From: Alphaproteobacteria bacterium
GTDB lineage: Bacteria; Pseudomonadota; Alphaproteobacteria; Sphingomonadales; Kordiimonadaceae
DNA length: 64,000 nt
Assembly: GCA_006226495.1 (NCBI GenBank)
Contig: SBGU01000035.1
Location: 29,996-93,995 of the forward strand
Direction of reading: 5' to 3'
The notes beneath the pieces were generated by a model. That model was not told the origin of the DNA, searched no databases, and saw nothing but the letters and a program-made list of their open reading frames with translations. Below, piece by piece: positions 27,717 through 36,878 of the stretch (its first letter is position 1; every line of letters begins with the position of its first letter). The position numbers were made by a program, and so were the translations under genes.

Positions 27717-27737
27717 TATATTGCGCGTTGCAATATA
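27717..27737. promoter_or_regulatory. Perfect dyad in the divergent control region
   Basis: TATATTGC (27717-27724) and GCAATATA (27730-27737) are perfect inverted repeats with a 5-base centre. The site lies about 37 bases upstream of the -35 of the minus-strand operon and about 320 bases upstream of the ABC exporter. Confidence 0.6.
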
Positions 27738-28060
27738 ATCATGGCCCTGTGAAGAAGTGTTTTAGGGCGTGTGAAAGATTTAAGACAATACAAATCTGTC
27801 CCGGCGGTCGCGGGACTCTGGACCGCAGCCGGATGGCGCGGCACCAAAGGGCAAAATACTGCACGCCCACAGAACAGGTGCGGGTGGGGTAAATGATGGT
27901 TGGTGCAGGTAAATTTCATTATGCGCTGGACCAACGTTTGAAAACATTTCAAGATCGGCCCGCGCGCCCGGCAGGGCGGGTCAACCCAGTGTTGTCGGGC
28001 TGTAATACTCAATTCTGAAATGGAACCGGGGCTGTTCCAAAGAATTCGAGGCGGGGGAAC
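27738..28060. other. Non-coding region before the ABC exporter
   Basis: Apart from the dyad and the minus-strand promoter to its left, this AT-richer stretch holds no credible gene. No convincing plus-strand promoter was found. Confidence 0.5.
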
Positions 28061-29677
28061 GTGCTGATTTTCTTTAAATTCGTCATGCGCGAGGCGCGCA
28101 GGCCGGTCCGGAACATGGCGCTGATGGCCGTGATTGCGGGTGCCACCAATGGCCTTATCCTTGCGATCATCAATTATGCGTCGGAAGCCATCACCTACGG
28201 CGTGCACGAACCGGTGCTGTTTGTTGCTTTCCTGGCCGCGATCCTGATCGTTTCCTACACCCACAAACGGCTGATTCGCCTGGGTTCCAAGCAGGTGGAG
28301 CGCATCCTGCACCGGCTGCGCATGGACCTGACCCGGCGCATGGCGCTCTGTGAATTGCAGTCGGTTGAAGAGGTTGGCAAGGCCAAGTTCCTGACCGCAA
28401 TGGTGCAGGAAATCCAGGTGATATCCCGCAACGTGCCCCAGATCGTGAACGCCTGCCAGGCCGCCAGCCTGACTGTGTTCGGCAGCATCTACCTGATGTT
28501 CATTTCTTTCCCCGCCTTCCTGGTGCTGGTCGCCGTTGTTGGTATCGGGGTGCTCCTGTACCGTGTAAAGACGCAGGAGCGGAACGAGCTTCTGGTCAAG
28601 GCGTTCAAGAGCGAATCCGCGGTCGTGCACCGGTTGCATGACGTGCTGGACGGCGCCAAGGAACTGCGCCTCAACCGCGACAAGGCCCGCGACCTGGTGG
28701 AGGATTTCGAGCAGGTCTCGATCAAGGGGGCCAACGCCAAAAGCGATGCCATGATCTGTGTCGCCGAGGATTATGTCACCGGCCGCAGCCTCTTTTATAT
28801 CATCCTCGCGATCCAGATTTTCATCATCCCCAGCTTCGCGGCCAAACTGGGCCTCGACCTGCAGAAATCAACCGCGGCGGTCCTGTTCCTGCTGTGGCCG
28901 GTCAACAGCGTGCTCTTGGCCCTGCCGGTCATGGAAATGGTGTCAGTGGCGCTGCAGAATATCGAAACCCTGCGCCGCAAGGTGAAGTCGATCGAGGTCG
29001 ATGCCGCCGCGCACCAGGAAACCCGCGATTTCGAAACCGTGGAACTGAAGGATGTTTCCTTCACCTACCCGGCGCGCGGCCATGTGGTGCCCTATACGAT
29101 CGGGCCCATCAACCTGACCCTCAGGAAGGGCGAAGTGGTGTTTGTCACGGGCGGCAACGGCTACGGCAAATCCACGCTTCTGAAGGTGTTTTCGGGCCTC
29201 TATAAACCGAGCGCAGGCCAGATCCTGGTTGACGGCGCCATGGTGGAACCCGATGCGGGCTACCGGGCGCTCATGACCTCGGTCTTCAGCGACTTCCACC
29301 TGTTCCACAAGCTTTATGGCCTCGAGAATTATGACAAGGCGCGCGCGGGCGAATTGCTGCAGCTTCTGGAACTGCATGACAAGGTCGCGCTGGAAAGCGG
29401 CGCCTTCTCGACCCTCGCGCTGTCGTCGGGGCAGCGCAAGCGGCTGGGGCTGTTCGTGGCGGTGCTCGAGAAGCGCCCGATCCTGATTCTCGATGAATGG
29501 GCGGCCGAGCAGGACCCGATCTTCCGGCGCAAATTCTATCAGGAAATCATCCCGTGGCTGAAGGCGCAGGGCCAGACCGTTTTGGCCGTCACCCACGACG
29601 ACCAGTATTTTTCGACCGCAGACAGATGCCTTGTGATGCACAAGGGCCAGCTAACGCAAGGTTACAGCGATGACTGA
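28061..29677 (+). CDS. Cyclic-peptide-type ABC exporter (PvdE/SyrD-like), fused TM and ATPase
   Basis: The 538-residue protein has about six transmembrane helices in residues 1-300, then an ATPase domain with Walker A GGNGYGKS (about 367-374), signature LSSGQRKRLGL and Walker B PILILDEWAAEQDP. DEWAAxQDP is the hallmark of cyclic-peptide/siderophore-type exporters such as PvdE, SyrD and YojI. It should export a peptide-like or lipopeptide product across the inner membrane. Start is GTG after a GAGGCGGGGGA purine run. It is divergent from the operon at 20633-27622 and overlaps the SPFH gene by eight bases. Confidence 0.85.
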   Translation: MLIFFKFVMREARRPVRNMALMAVIAGATNGLILAIINYASEAITYGVHEPVLFVAFLAAILIVSYTHKRLIRLGSKQVERILHRLRMDLTRRMALCELQSVEEVGKAKFLTAMVQEIQVISRNVPQIVNACQAASLTVFGSIYLMFISFPAFLVLVAVVGIGVLLYRVKTQERNELLVKAFKSESAVVHRLHDVLDGAKELRLNRDKARDLVEDFEQVSIKGANAKSDAMICVAEDYVTGRSLFYIILAIQIFIIPSFAAKLGLDLQKSTAAVLFLLWPVNSVLLALPVMEMVSVALQNIETLRRKVKSIEVDAAAHQETRDFETVELKDVSFTYPARGHVVPYTIGPINLTLRKGEVVFVTGGNGYGKSTLLKVFSGLYKPSAGQILVDGAMVEPDAGYRALMTSVFSDFHLFHKLYGLENYDKARAGELLQLLELHDKVALESGAFSTLALSSGQRKRLGLFVAVLEKRPILILDEWAAEQDPIFRRKFYQEIIPWLKAQGQTVLAVTHDDQYFSTADRCLVMHKGQLTQGYSDD

Positions 29678-30737
29678 AAACAAGAAGCAGGACATCCTCC
29701 TCGATCTCGACGCCGAAACGGTCGATGACGACGAGGGCGCGAAGAAAAAGAAACGCGGCTTCCTCGCGCGCAATTTCAGCGGCTTCATCCTTACGATGCT
29801 GATTGTCATCATGCTGGGTGCGGTATCCTATCCGCTCACGGTCTTCACCGTGCCGGCGGGCCATGTCGGCGTGCTGTTCAGCCGTTTCGACGGTGGTACG
29901 GTCACCAACTATATCTTCAACGAAGGCCTGCATTCCAAATGGCCCTGGAACTTTGTCTATGTCTATGACGCGCGCCTGCAGGTGATCACCGAACGTTATG
30001 ACGTGCTGACCCGCGACGGCATCTCCATCGATGTGGAAATGGCCTACCGCTTCCGCATCGAAAAGAAGCTCGCGCCCTATCTGCACCAGCGTGTCGGCAA
30101 GGATTACCGCGAGATCGTGCTCAACAGCGAAATTGGCTCCAAGCTCCGCGCCGTGCTCGCGAACTACAGCCTCGAGGATGTCTATGCCCTCAACCGGACC
30201 AAGCTCGAACAGATGGTCATGGAAGATGCCTCCAACGATGTCGAACGGCGCAAGAAGGTGTTCAAGGACCTGCCAGAAGACCCGGAATATGAAGAAGACC
30301 TGAAGCTCATCCATATCGACGGTATCCGGATCAAATCCATCAAATTGCCGAAACGCATCAATGACGCCATCGAGGAAAAGCTCGAACAACTGCAGATCGC
30401 GCAGGAATATTCCTACCGCATCCAGCGTGAAAAGCTGGAAGCCGAGCGCAAGCGCATCGAGGCCCAGGGTATCCATGATTTCCAGGAAATCGTGAACAAG
30501 GGCATCTCGGACGCCTTCCTGCGCTGGAAGGGCATCGAGGCGACCCTGGAGCTGTCGAAGTCCGAAAACAGCAAGATCATCTTCTTCGGTGCGCCCAAAA
30601 CCGGCCTGCCGCTGATTTTGGGTGACCTCGAATCGAAAGCCAACGCCACACCGACAACCACGATGGGCGGGGCGGGTTACGATGAATATGTCACCGTGAA
30701 GCCGGATACGGGCACAAAGCCCAAGACGGGCAACTAG
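29670..30737 (+). CDS. SPFH/band 7 (stomatin-like) membrane protein
   Basis: The 355-residue protein has a cytoplasmic acidic/basic N-terminus, one transmembrane helix (FILTMLIVIMLGAVSYPLTVFTV, about residues 37-59) and an SPFH domain (VPAGHVGVLFSRFDGGTV...). It continues into a coiled coil (QEYSYRIQREKLEAERKRIEAQGIHDFQEIV, about 245-275). Such proteins form membrane rings that organise or protect partner complexes. Its start overlaps the exporter gene by eight bases, implying tightly coupled expression with the transporter. Confidence 0.85.
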   Translation: MTENKKQDILLDLDAETVDDDEGAKKKKRGFLARNFSGFILTMLIVIMLGAVSYPLTVFTVPAGHVGVLFSRFDGGTVTNYIFNEGLHSKWPWNFVYVYDARLQVITERYDVLTRDGISIDVEMAYRFRIEKKLAPYLHQRVGKDYREIVLNSEIGSKLRAVLANYSLEDVYALNRTKLEQMVMEDASNDVERRKKVFKDLPEDPEYEEDLKLIHIDGIRIKSIKLPKRINDAIEEKLEQLQIAQEYSYRIQREKLEAERKRIEAQGIHDFQEIVNKGISDAFLRWKGIEATLELSKSENSKIIFFGAPKTGLPLILGDLESKANATPTTTMGGAGYDEYVTVKPDTGTKPKTGN

Positions 30738-30749
30738 CCCGGACGGAAC

Positions 30750-30783
30750 GGTGGCAGGCAGCGCACAGGGTGGCGCTGCCACC
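30750..30783 (+). terminator. Strong hairpin after the SPFH gene
   Basis: GGTGG (30750-30754) pairs with CCACC (30779-30783) and CAGCGC (30759-30764) pairs with GCGCTG (30773-30778). There is no T-run, so termination would be inefficient or Rho-assisted. Confidence 0.4.
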
Positions 30784-30874
30784 TGCTCCGGGGCAGGCCC
30801 GAAAGCCGGATTTGGTTTTACTGCAAGGTGCCGTCCAAACGGTCGGCGTAAACTGGCGGGTGCCTGTTGCACCA

Positions 30875-30903
30875 AAACAAAAAGCCACCGAAACGGTGGC
30901 TTT
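30875..30903 (-). terminator. Rho-independent terminator of tRNA-Gly
   Basis: AAAGCCACCG (30881-30890) and CGGTGGCTTT (30894-30903) form a perfect stem with an AAA loop. On the minus strand it is followed by TTTTGTTTT. Confidence 0.85.
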
Positions 30904-30908
30904 GTTAC

Positions 30909-30924
30909 TCTCCCTTTCGGGAGA
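30909..30924. other. Small hairpin next to the tRNA-Gly 3' end
   Basis: TCTCCC / GGGAGA stem with a TTTC loop directly after the encoded CCA; probably a processing or termination element in the tRNA precursor. Confidence 0.4.
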
Positions 30925-30925
30925 A

Positions 30926-31000
30926 TGGAGCGGGCGATGAGATTCGAACTCACGACCCTAACCTTGGCAAGGTTATGCTCTACCCCTGAGCTACGCCCGC
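30926..31000 (-). tRNA. tRNA-Gly (GCC)
   Basis: A 75-base minus-strand cloverleaf: acceptor GCGGGCG / CGCCCGC, D-arm GCTC...GAGC, anticodon loop TTGCCAA between AACC-type arms (anticodon GCC), T-arm GAGTTCGAATCTC and an encoded CCA. Confidence 0.95.
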
Positions 31001-31046
31001 TCAATCAGCGTATGTCGCTTGCGGTCAGTACCGCTTGCGTGGCGGG

Positions 31047-31074
31047 ATAATAGCCATACGACTTGCCTTTGCAA
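31047..31074 (-). promoter_or_regulatory. Promoter of tRNA-Gly
   Basis: Minus-strand TTGCAA (31069-31074), 16-base spacer, TATTAT (31047-31052), about 47 bases upstream of the mature tRNA. Confidence 0.6.
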
Positions 31075-31176
31075 CAGTTATTTTTACATTTTTGTTTTTT
31101 TTAGTTAAACCATTGAAAATATTTTGATTTCTGTCGTTTTCGCCCTCATTTTTGCCTCATGGGAGGAAAAAACAGC

Positions 31177-31692
31177 ATGGACTCAGCCACCGATGAAGCC
31201 GGCCTGATGGCCTTTCTTGAAAGTCTGGGAATCGCCACCAGCACGGTCTGTCACCCGCCCGTCTTTACGGTCGATGAAGCCCGGGCCAACCGGGGCGCCT
31301 TGCCGGGCGGCCACTGCAAATGCCTGTTCGTGCGCGACAAGAAAAAGCGCCGCGCGCTTGTGGTGGTGGACGAGGACAGACGGGTCGACCTTGCCGTCCT
31401 GGCGGAGAAAATCGGCTTCGGGCGCCTGAGTTTCGGCAGCGCCGACAGCCTCAAATCCATGCTCGGGGTGGTGCCGGGGTCGGTGACCCCGTTTGCGCTG
31501 GTCAACGCAAGGGTGGCCCCCGGTGACGCGCCGCCGCTCCTGGTGGTGCTGGATGCCGCTATGCTGAAGCAAAGCCCGCTCCATTATCATCCGCTCCATA
31601 ATGCGGCGACCACGGCAATTACGCCGGATGACCTGATGCGCTTCGTGCGCGCCTGCGGCTACGAACCCCGGATTGTGGATATGGATGCCTGA
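31177..31692 (+). CDS. YbaK/ProX-type aminoacyl-tRNA deacylase
   Basis: The 171-residue cytoplasmic protein has the YbaK/prolyl-tRNA-editing fold. Features are VCHPPVFTVDEARANRGALPGGHCKCLFVRDKKKR with the substrate-binding Lys, FGSADSLKSMLGVVPGSVTPFALVN and the C-terminal LHYHPLHNAATTAI typical of ProXp-ala/PrdX proteins that hydrolyse mischarged alanyl-tRNA(Pro). I chose the ATG at 31177 because GGGAGGA lies nine bases upstream, instead of the ATG at 31159, which is part of that site. Confidence 0.88.
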   Translation: MDSATDEAGLMAFLESLGIATSTVCHPPVFTVDEARANRGALPGGHCKCLFVRDKKKRRALVVVDEDRRVDLAVLAEKIGFGRLSFGSADSLKSMLGVVPGSVTPFALVNARVAPGDAPPLLVVLDAAMLKQSPLHYHPLHNAATTAITPDDLMRFVRACGYEPRIVDMDA

Positions 31693-31858
31693 GACGGCAA
31701 AGCGGTCAAATTGCCCGCAATCGACCCATAATCTTCATTGGCAAAAGGGGGTGCCTCGTCCTATGGTGCGGGGAAACGGGCCCGGCCCGTCGCTTCCACC
31801 CGGGGCCACATTTGCCGGGACAGCGTCCGAAAACCACGCGTAAGAGCAAGTAAAGACC

Positions 31859-32806
31859 ATGAATGAAATGATCGCAGGCAGCGGCGACCAAGGTGCCGAT
31901 GCCTTTATTAAATCGGCGGATATCAAAAGCTTCGGCCCTGACGTGGTGGTGGCATCACGCAGTGTGCCGGTTATCGTCGATTTCTGGGCCGACTGGTGCG
32001 GCCCCTGCAAGCAGCTTATGCCGGCGCTTGAAGACGCGGTGAAGGCGCACAAGGGGGCCGTGCACCTTGTGAAGGTGAATGCCGACCAGAACCAGACCCT
32101 GTGTGCGCAATTGCAGGTCCAAAGCCTGCCGACCGTGCTGGCCTTCTGGCAGGGCCAGCCGGTGGACGGTTTCCAGGGGGCGATCCCGCCCAGCCAGGTG
32201 AAGATGTTCGTCGACCGGCTTGCGCAGCTTTCGGGTGGCGCCATGCCGGGGGGCGAGGATGATGACCCGCTCGCCGACGCGCTGGCGCATGCGGGCGAAC
32301 TGATGGAAGCCGGCCAGGTGGGCCCGGCGGCCCAGCTTTACCAGCAGATATTGCAGCATGACGAAAACAACATCGAGGCGCTTGTCGGCCTCGCCGAAGC
32401 CGCGCTGAAGCTCGGCCAGGCCGATCAGGTACCCCAGGTGCTTGAAGCCATCGACGCCGAAGCGCTGAAGAAGGATACCAGGCTGACGGAACGGGTAAAC
32501 CGCCTCAAGACCGCGCTTGAGCTCGCGGAACAGGCCAGGGGCTTTGATGCGCCGGAGGTCTATGAGGCCGAAATCGCGGCCGACAGCAAGAACCACCAGG
32601 CGCGCTATAATCTCGCGCTCGCGCATCAGGCGCGCGGCGACATGGCGGCGGCGGCCGAGGCGCTTCTGGGCATCATCATGCGCGACCGCGAATGGCAGGA
32701 AGATGCCGCGCGCAAGCAACTGGTGAAGCTGTTCGAAGCCGCGGGCCCCACCGATCCCTTCACCCTCAAGTATCGTCGGCGCCTGTCGTCGGTCCTGTTC
32801 AGTTAA
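31859..32806 (+). CDS. ybbN: Thioredoxin-TPR co-chaperone, YbbN/CnoX type
   Basis: The 315-residue protein joins a thioredoxin domain (DFWADWCGPCKQLMP, active-site CGPC at about residues 47-50; cis-Pro in QSLPTVLAF) to about 190 residues of TPR-like helices. The E. coli relative CnoX holds oxidation-damaged clients and passes them to GroEL and DnaK. The alphaproteobacterial form keeps both redox cysteines, so it may also reduce mixed disulfides. The LON-domain gene follows after 10 bases, suggesting a shared protein-quality transcript. Confidence 0.88.
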   Translation: MNEMIAGSGDQGADAFIKSADIKSFGPDVVVASRSVPVIVDFWADWCGPCKQLMPALEDAVKAHKGAVHLVKVNADQNQTLCAQLQVQSLPTVLAFWQGQPVDGFQGAIPPSQVKMFVDRLAQLSGGAMPGGEDDDPLADALAHAGELMEAGQVGPAAQLYQQILQHDENNIEALVGLAEAALKLGQADQVPQVLEAIDAEALKKDTRLTERVNRLKTALELAEQARGFDAPEVYEAEIAADSKNHQARYNLALAHQARGDMAAAAEALLGIIMRDREWQEDAARKQLVKLFEAAGPTDPFTLKYRRRLSSVLFS

Positions 32807-32816
32807 GGAAGCGCGC

Positions 32817-33482
32817 ATGACGGAAAAGGCACAACGCACCCTGGTCCTGCCGTCCGTCATTCCTGTCTTTCCGCTGACCGGCGTCATTCTGCTGCCCGGC
32901 TCCAGCCTGCCGCTGAATATATTCGAACCCCGTTATCTGCAGATGGTGCGGGATGCGGTGGCCGGCCATGGCCTTATCGGCATGATCCAGCCGACAGAAC
33001 CCGAAACCGGCCGCGGCGCACCGCCCCTGTGCCCGGTGGGCTGTGTGGGTGTGCTGGGCGACGTGAAGGAAACCGGCGATGGCCGTTTCCTGATCCGGCT
33101 GCGCGGCGTGTCCCGCTTCCGGGTGCTCAGCGAACTGCGGGTCACCACGCCTTACCGGCAGGTGCAGGCGGACTGGGACAATTATTCCGCCGACCATGCG
33201 GTGCGGCGTGAGGGCGACCAGGGGGTGGCACGCGGGCCGCTGCTCGGTGCGCTCAAACGCTATCTGGACCTGCGCGGCCTGGATGCCGATTATGATGCCA
33301 TCGCGTCAGCACCCGACACGGTGCTGGTGAACACGCTTGCGATGATCGTGCCCATGGGCGCGCCCGAAAAACAGGGTCTTCTGGAAGCCGGCAGCATCGC
33401 CGAACGCGGTGATATGCTCACGAGCCTCCTGATCATGGCGGTCACCGCCAACATGCAGAACACACCCGACGCCCGGCACTGA
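32817..33482 (+). CDS. LON substrate-binding-domain protein
   Basis: The 221-residue protein consists of the Lon N-terminal domain alone ([34 protein letters not shown], then [28 protein letters not shown]) with no AAA+ or protease part. Stand-alone LON-domain proteins are common in alphaproteobacteria and are thought to bind unfolded protein. It is next to the thioredoxin-TPR gene and upstream of the Trm112-like gene. Confidence 0.88.
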   Translation: MTEKAQRTLVLPSVIPVFPLTGVILLPGSSLPLNIFEPRYLQMVRDAVAGHGLIGMIQPTEPETGRGAPPLCPVGCVGVLGDVKETGDGRFLIRLRGVSRFRVLSELRVTTPYRQVQADWDNYSADHAVRREGDQGVARGPLLGALKRYLDLRGLDADYDAIASAPDTVLVNTLAMIVPMGAPEKQGLLEAGSIAERGDMLTSLLIMAVTANMQNTPDARH

Positions 33483-33514
33483 AGCCGACGTCATGCCAAT
33501 TGTCAGAGAGTCTC

Positions 33515-33706
33515 ATGCCGAACAAGAAACCCAGCAGCACCGACCCCAAACTTCTTGAAATCCTGGTCTGTCCGGTCACGCGCACCACCTTGGAATATGA
33601 TTCCGCCGCGCAGGAACTGATCAGCCGTGCCGCTGGCCTCGCCTTCCCGATCCGGGACGGTATCCCGATCCTTCTGGCCGACGAAGCCCGCGAACTGGCG
33701 GACTAG
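33515..33706 (+). CDS. Trm112-like (YcaR-type) small protein
   Basis: The 63-residue protein matches the Trm112/UPF0434 pattern: [51 protein letters not shown]. Only one of the usual cysteines remains, so zinc binding is doubtful. Family members are small partner subunits or activators of methyltransferases. The ATG at 33515 is chosen over an upstream TTG. Confidence 0.9.
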   Translation: MPNKKPSSTDPKLLEILVCPVTRTTLEYDSAAQELISRAAGLAFPIRDGIPILLADEARELAD

Positions 33707-33733
33707 GAGGCGGCAGCCGCACCCTGCATCCTG

Positions 33734-33841
33734 CCCTTCGACAGGCTCAGGGCGAACGGTTTTAACCACCGGCCTCGTCAGCGCGTAGCAGACAGGACCG
33801 TGCAGAAGTCACACCGCCGTTCGTCCTGAGCCTGTCGAAGG
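33734..33841. repeat. Inverted pair of a REP-like element
   Basis: CCTTCGACAGGCTCAGGGCG with flanking bases (33734-33759) recurs inverted at 33817-33841 with one mismatch over 25 bases, separated by 57 bases. This core is widely dispersed in intergenic regions of alphaproteobacteria and other proteobacteria. Confidence 0.85.
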
Positions 33842-33869
33842 ACAGGACATGGGGTGCCGCCCGACCCGT

Positions 33870-34229
33870 TCAGCGTACCAGCATCGGGCCGAGCGGCTTG
33901 CCGCCGAAGATATGGATATGCAGGTGCGGCACTTCCTGGTGCGCATTGGTGCCGGCGTTCGCGAGGATGCGGTAACCCGGTTCTACCAGCTCCAGTTCCT
34001 CGGCCACCTTGCCGACCGCGCGGAAGAAGCCTGCCACCAGTTCGGCGGGGGCTTCTGCGGTGAAATCGGCCATTGAGACATATTCGCCCTTCGGGATCAC
34101 CAGCACATGGGTCGGTGCCTGCGGGTTGATGTCATGGAACGCGAGCGAAAATTCGTCCTCATAGACCTTCTTGCAGGGAATCTCCCCCCGCAGGATACGG
34201 GCAAAAATATTGTTGGTGTCATAGGCCAT
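33870..34229 (-). CDS. HIT family (histidine triad) protein
   Basis: The 119-residue protein ends with the triad HLHIHIFGG (about residues 102-110) and has the upstream HINT-like pattern IFARILRGEIPCKKVYEDEFSLAFHDINPQAPTHVLVIPK. It should hydrolyse purine nucleoside phosphoramidates. Sequence repeats flank it on both sides (33734-33841 and 34264-34357). Confidence 0.95.
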   Translation of the reverse strand: MAYDTNNIFARILRGEIPCKKVYEDEFSLAFHDINPQAPTHVLVIPKGEYVSMADFTAEAPAELVAGFFRAVGKVAEELELVEPGYRILANAGTNAHQEVPHLHIHIFGGKPLGPMLVR

Positions 34230-34263
34230 GATGATGCTCCCCTCACTGTCACAGTAGCCCTGT

Positions 34264-34357
34264 CATACCGGGACTTGATCCCGGTATCCAGTCGCTATCT
34301 CAAATACCCGGCTCGTGGCCGCTGCTGCATGGACCCCGGGATCAGGTCCCGGGGTGG
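34264..34357. repeat. Two palindromic repeat units in opposite orientation
   Basis: ATACCGGG/CCCGGTAT (34265-34272 with 34280-34287) and ACCCCGGGA/TCCCGGGGT (34333-34341 with 34347-34355) are perfect dyads around a GATC-containing centre (ACTTGAT and TCAGG). They look like one REP-type family in head-to-head arrangement. Confidence 0.75.
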
Positions 34358-34405
34358 CATGCTACGTGAGCTGGACAAGCCGCGCAATCGGGCTGCGCAC
34401 CGGTA

Positions 34406-34924
34406 CTATTGCCGATCATTATTCAGCGGCAAACCGTGAGCTGCAGACCAATATTTGCGGATTGCGTCTTCGATTTTCCTGTTTGACGCGCGAAACAGCG
34501 ACACGTCGATCCGGTAGATTGGCCGATCCGGGAGGTCTTCAGATTGCAGGTGACGCCTGTTTTTTAGCGAGTACGCCGCTTCATCTCCCTTGCCTTCGAA
34601 GCCAACGGATATGAATCTATGTGTCCTGGTTTTATTGCCGTAGCAGGTTTGAACTTCGCTCCAGTTGTAGCTGTCGGGTCCAAATTCGAACCCTTTTTTG
34701 TGAAGAACAAGTTTTGGGCGCTCAAAAGCATCTTTGACGGTGTCGTAAATGTTCCAAATACCAATCAAACCGACACCTATGACCCCGACGATTGAGCGCC
34801 CTTCCTCTCCGCCTGGCAAGAAGATGGAAATGCCGGCGCCAACAAATAGAACCCAGAAGGCAACGGCACCTAAAGCTTTTGCTGTCGAGATGCCAAACGC
34901 CACCTTTTCTGGAAGTTCTGACAT
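34406..34924 (-). CDS. Hypothetical membrane protein with PH-like domain
   Basis: The 172-residue protein has two hydrophobic segments (about residues 17-37 and 44-60: ALGAVAFWVLFVGAGISIFL; SIVGVIGVGLIGIWNIYD). A soluble part with KLVLHKKGFEFGPDSYNWSEVQTCYG follows, a pattern seen in PH-like membrane-anchored proteins. Its base composition is clearly AT-richer than the surrounding genes, suggesting recent acquisition. The ATG at 34924 follows GAGGA at 5 bases. Function is unknown. Confidence 0.6.
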   Translation of the reverse strand: MSELPEKVAFGISTAKALGAVAFWVLFVGAGISIFLPGGEEGRSIVGVIGVGLIGIWNIYDTVKDAFERPKLVLHKKGFEFGPDSYNWSEVQTCYGNKTRTHRFISVGFEGKGDEAAYSLKNRRHLQSEDLPDRPIYRIDVSLFRASNRKIEDAIRKYWSAAHGLPLNNDRQ

Positions 34925-34955
34925 TGGGTTCCTCAAGGATGCGATCTGCAGTCGC

Positions 34956-36263
34956 TTACAGAATGAATTTCGACAGGTCGGTCTTGCTGCCCACGTCGCC
35001 CATCTGTTGCTGCACGAAGGCGGCGTTGATGGTCACCGTGGTGCCGCTCTGGTCGCTGGCGCCGAAGGAGATATCCTCCAGCACTTTTTCCAGCACCGTG
35101 TGCAGGCGCCGCGCGCCGATGTTTTCGACCGTTTCGTTGAAATGGGCCGAAATGCGCGCCAGTTCCTTGATGCCGTCTTCGGTGAAATCCAGCGTCACTT
35201 CTTCCGTGCCAAGAAGCGCCACATACTGGCGGATCAGGCTGTAATCCGGTTCGGTGAGGATGCGCACGAAATCTTCTTCACTGAGCGGCGACAGTTCGAC
35301 CCGGATCGGCAGCCGGCCCTGAAGTTCAGGCAACAGGTCCGACGGCTTGGCCAGATGGAAGGCGCCCGAGGCGATGAACAGGATATGGTCGGTTTTCACC
35401 GCGCCATGTTTCGTGGAAACCGTGGTGCCTTCAATCAAGGGCAAGAGGTCGCGCTGCACGCCTTCGCGGCTGACATCACCGCCCCGCATGTCGGTGCGGG
35501 CGCAGATCTTGTCGATCTCGTCGATAAAGACGATGCCATGCTGTTCCACCAGATAGATCGCCTCGCGGGTGATGCTTTCTTCGTCGACCAGCTTGTCGGC
35601 CTCCTCGGCCATCAGTTGCTCGTAGGCGTCGGACACCTTCAGTTTTTTCTTCACCTTGCGGCCGCCCATGGCCTTGCCGAACATGTCGCCCAGGTTCAGC
35701 ATGCCGACGCTGGCGCCGGGCATGCCCGGTACCTCGAATTGCGGGAACGGGTTGCTGCTGTCCGCCAGTTCCAGCTCGATTTCCTTGTCGGCCAGGTCGC
35801 CTTCCCTCAGCATCTTGCGGAACTTCTGGCGCGTGGCGTCGCCGGCGCCGGGGCCGGTGAGCGCATCCAGCACCCGTTCTTCGGCATTCAGTTCGGCCTT
35901 GGCGGTCACTTCGCCGCGCTTCTTGTCGCGCATCATCAGGATCGCGCTTTCCACCAGGTCGCGCACAATCTGTTCGACATCGCGGCCCACATAACCGACC
36001 TCGGTGAATTTGGTGGCTTCGACCTTGATGAAGGGTGCTTCGGCGAGCTTGGCCAGCCGGCGCGAGATTTCGGTTTTGCCGACCCCGGTCGGGCCGATCA
36101 TCAGGATATTTTTGGGCAGCACCTCTTCGCGCATCTGGCCCTCAAGCTGCTGGCGGCGCCAGCGGTTCCTGAGCGCCACGGCCACGGCGCGTTTGGCGTC
36201 CTTCTGGCCAATGATGAAGCGGTCGAGCTCGGACACGATCTCGCGCGGGGAAAACTGGTTCAT
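34956..36263 (-). CDS. hslU: ATP-dependent protease ATPase subunit HslU
   Basis: The 435-residue AAA+ unfoldase starts [20 protein letters not shown], has Walker [10 protein letters not shown], Walker [10 protein letters not shown], the intermediate domain and a C-terminal KTDLSKFIL tail that docks into HslV. It unfolds substrates for the HslV peptidase in the cytoplasm. It begins 4 bases after hslV and is cotranscribed with it. Confidence 0.98.
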   Translation of the reverse strand: MNQFSPREIVSELDRFIIGQKDAKRAVAVALRNRWRRQQLEGQMREEVLPKNILMIGPTGVGKTEISRRLAKLAEAPFIKVEATKFTEVGYVGRDVEQIVRDLVESAILMMRDKKRGEVTAKAELNAEERVLDALTGPGAGDATRQKFRKMLREGDLADKEIELELADSSNPFPQFEVPGMPGASVGMLNLGDMFGKAMGGRKVKKKLKVSDAYEQLMAEEADKLVDEESITREAIYLVEQHGIVFIDEIDKICARTDMRGGDVSREGVQRDLLPLIEGTTVSTKHGAVKTDHILFIASGAFHLAKPSDLLPELQGRLPIRVELSPLSEEDFVRILTEPDYSLIRQYVALLGTEEVTLDFTEDGIKELARISAHFNETVENIGARRLHTVLEKVLEDISFGASDQSGTTVTINAAFVQQQMGDVGSKTDLSKFIL

Positions 36264-36267
36264 GGGG

Positions 36268-36837
36268 TTACTCCTGACTATCGCTGTCGAGGTTTTCGAC
36301 CGTGACATTATGGTTCGTATAGACACAGATATCGGCGGCAATGCCCATAGCCTTGCGGGCGATGTCCTCGGCCGCCAGCGGCTGGTCATAAAGGGCGCGC
36401 GCGGCCGCCAGTGCATAGTTGCCGCCCGAGCCGATGGCGACAACACCATGTTCTGGCTCCAGCACGTCGCCATTGCCGGTCACGACCAGGGATACATCCT
36501 TGTCGACCACGATCATCATGGCCTGCAACTGGCGCAGGTATTTGTCGGTCCGCCAGTCCTTGGCCAGTTCCACGCAGGCGCGGGCCAACTGGCCGGGGTG
36601 GCGTTCAAGCTTGGCTTCCAGGCGTTCGAACAGGGTGAAGGCGTCTGCGGTCGCACCGGCAAAACCGGCAATCACCTTGCCGCCGCCCAGGCGCCGCACC
36701 TTGCGGGCGTTCGCCTTCATCACCGTGTCGCCGACCGACACCTGCCCGTCGCCGGCGATCACCACCTTGCCGTCCTTGCGCACGCTGCAGATGGTGGTGG
36801 CGTGCCACGAAGGAAGCTTGTCGTTGAATTGGGTCAT
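36268..36837 (-). CDS. hslV: ATP-dependent protease peptidase subunit HslV
   Basis: The 189-residue protein has the HslV core: [38 protein letters not shown], with the catalytic N-terminal Thr exposed by removal of the leading residues. It forms the two-ring proteolytic chamber capped by HslU. A sigma-32-like promoter lies just upstream, matching the known heat-shock control of hslVU. Confidence 0.98.
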   Translation of the reverse strand: MTQFNDKLPSWHATTICSVRKDGKVVIAGDGQVSVGDTVMKANARKVRRLGGGKVIAGFAGATADAFTLFERLEAKLERHPGQLARACVELAKDWRTDKYLRQLQAMMIVVDKDVSLVVTGNGDVLEPEHGVVAIGSGGNYALAAARALYDQPLAAEDIARKAMGIAADICVYTNHNVTVENLDSDSQE

Positions 36838-36878
36838 GGAATTAGTTTTCCTTTTTTATTCCGATGCTTCGAGCAAGG

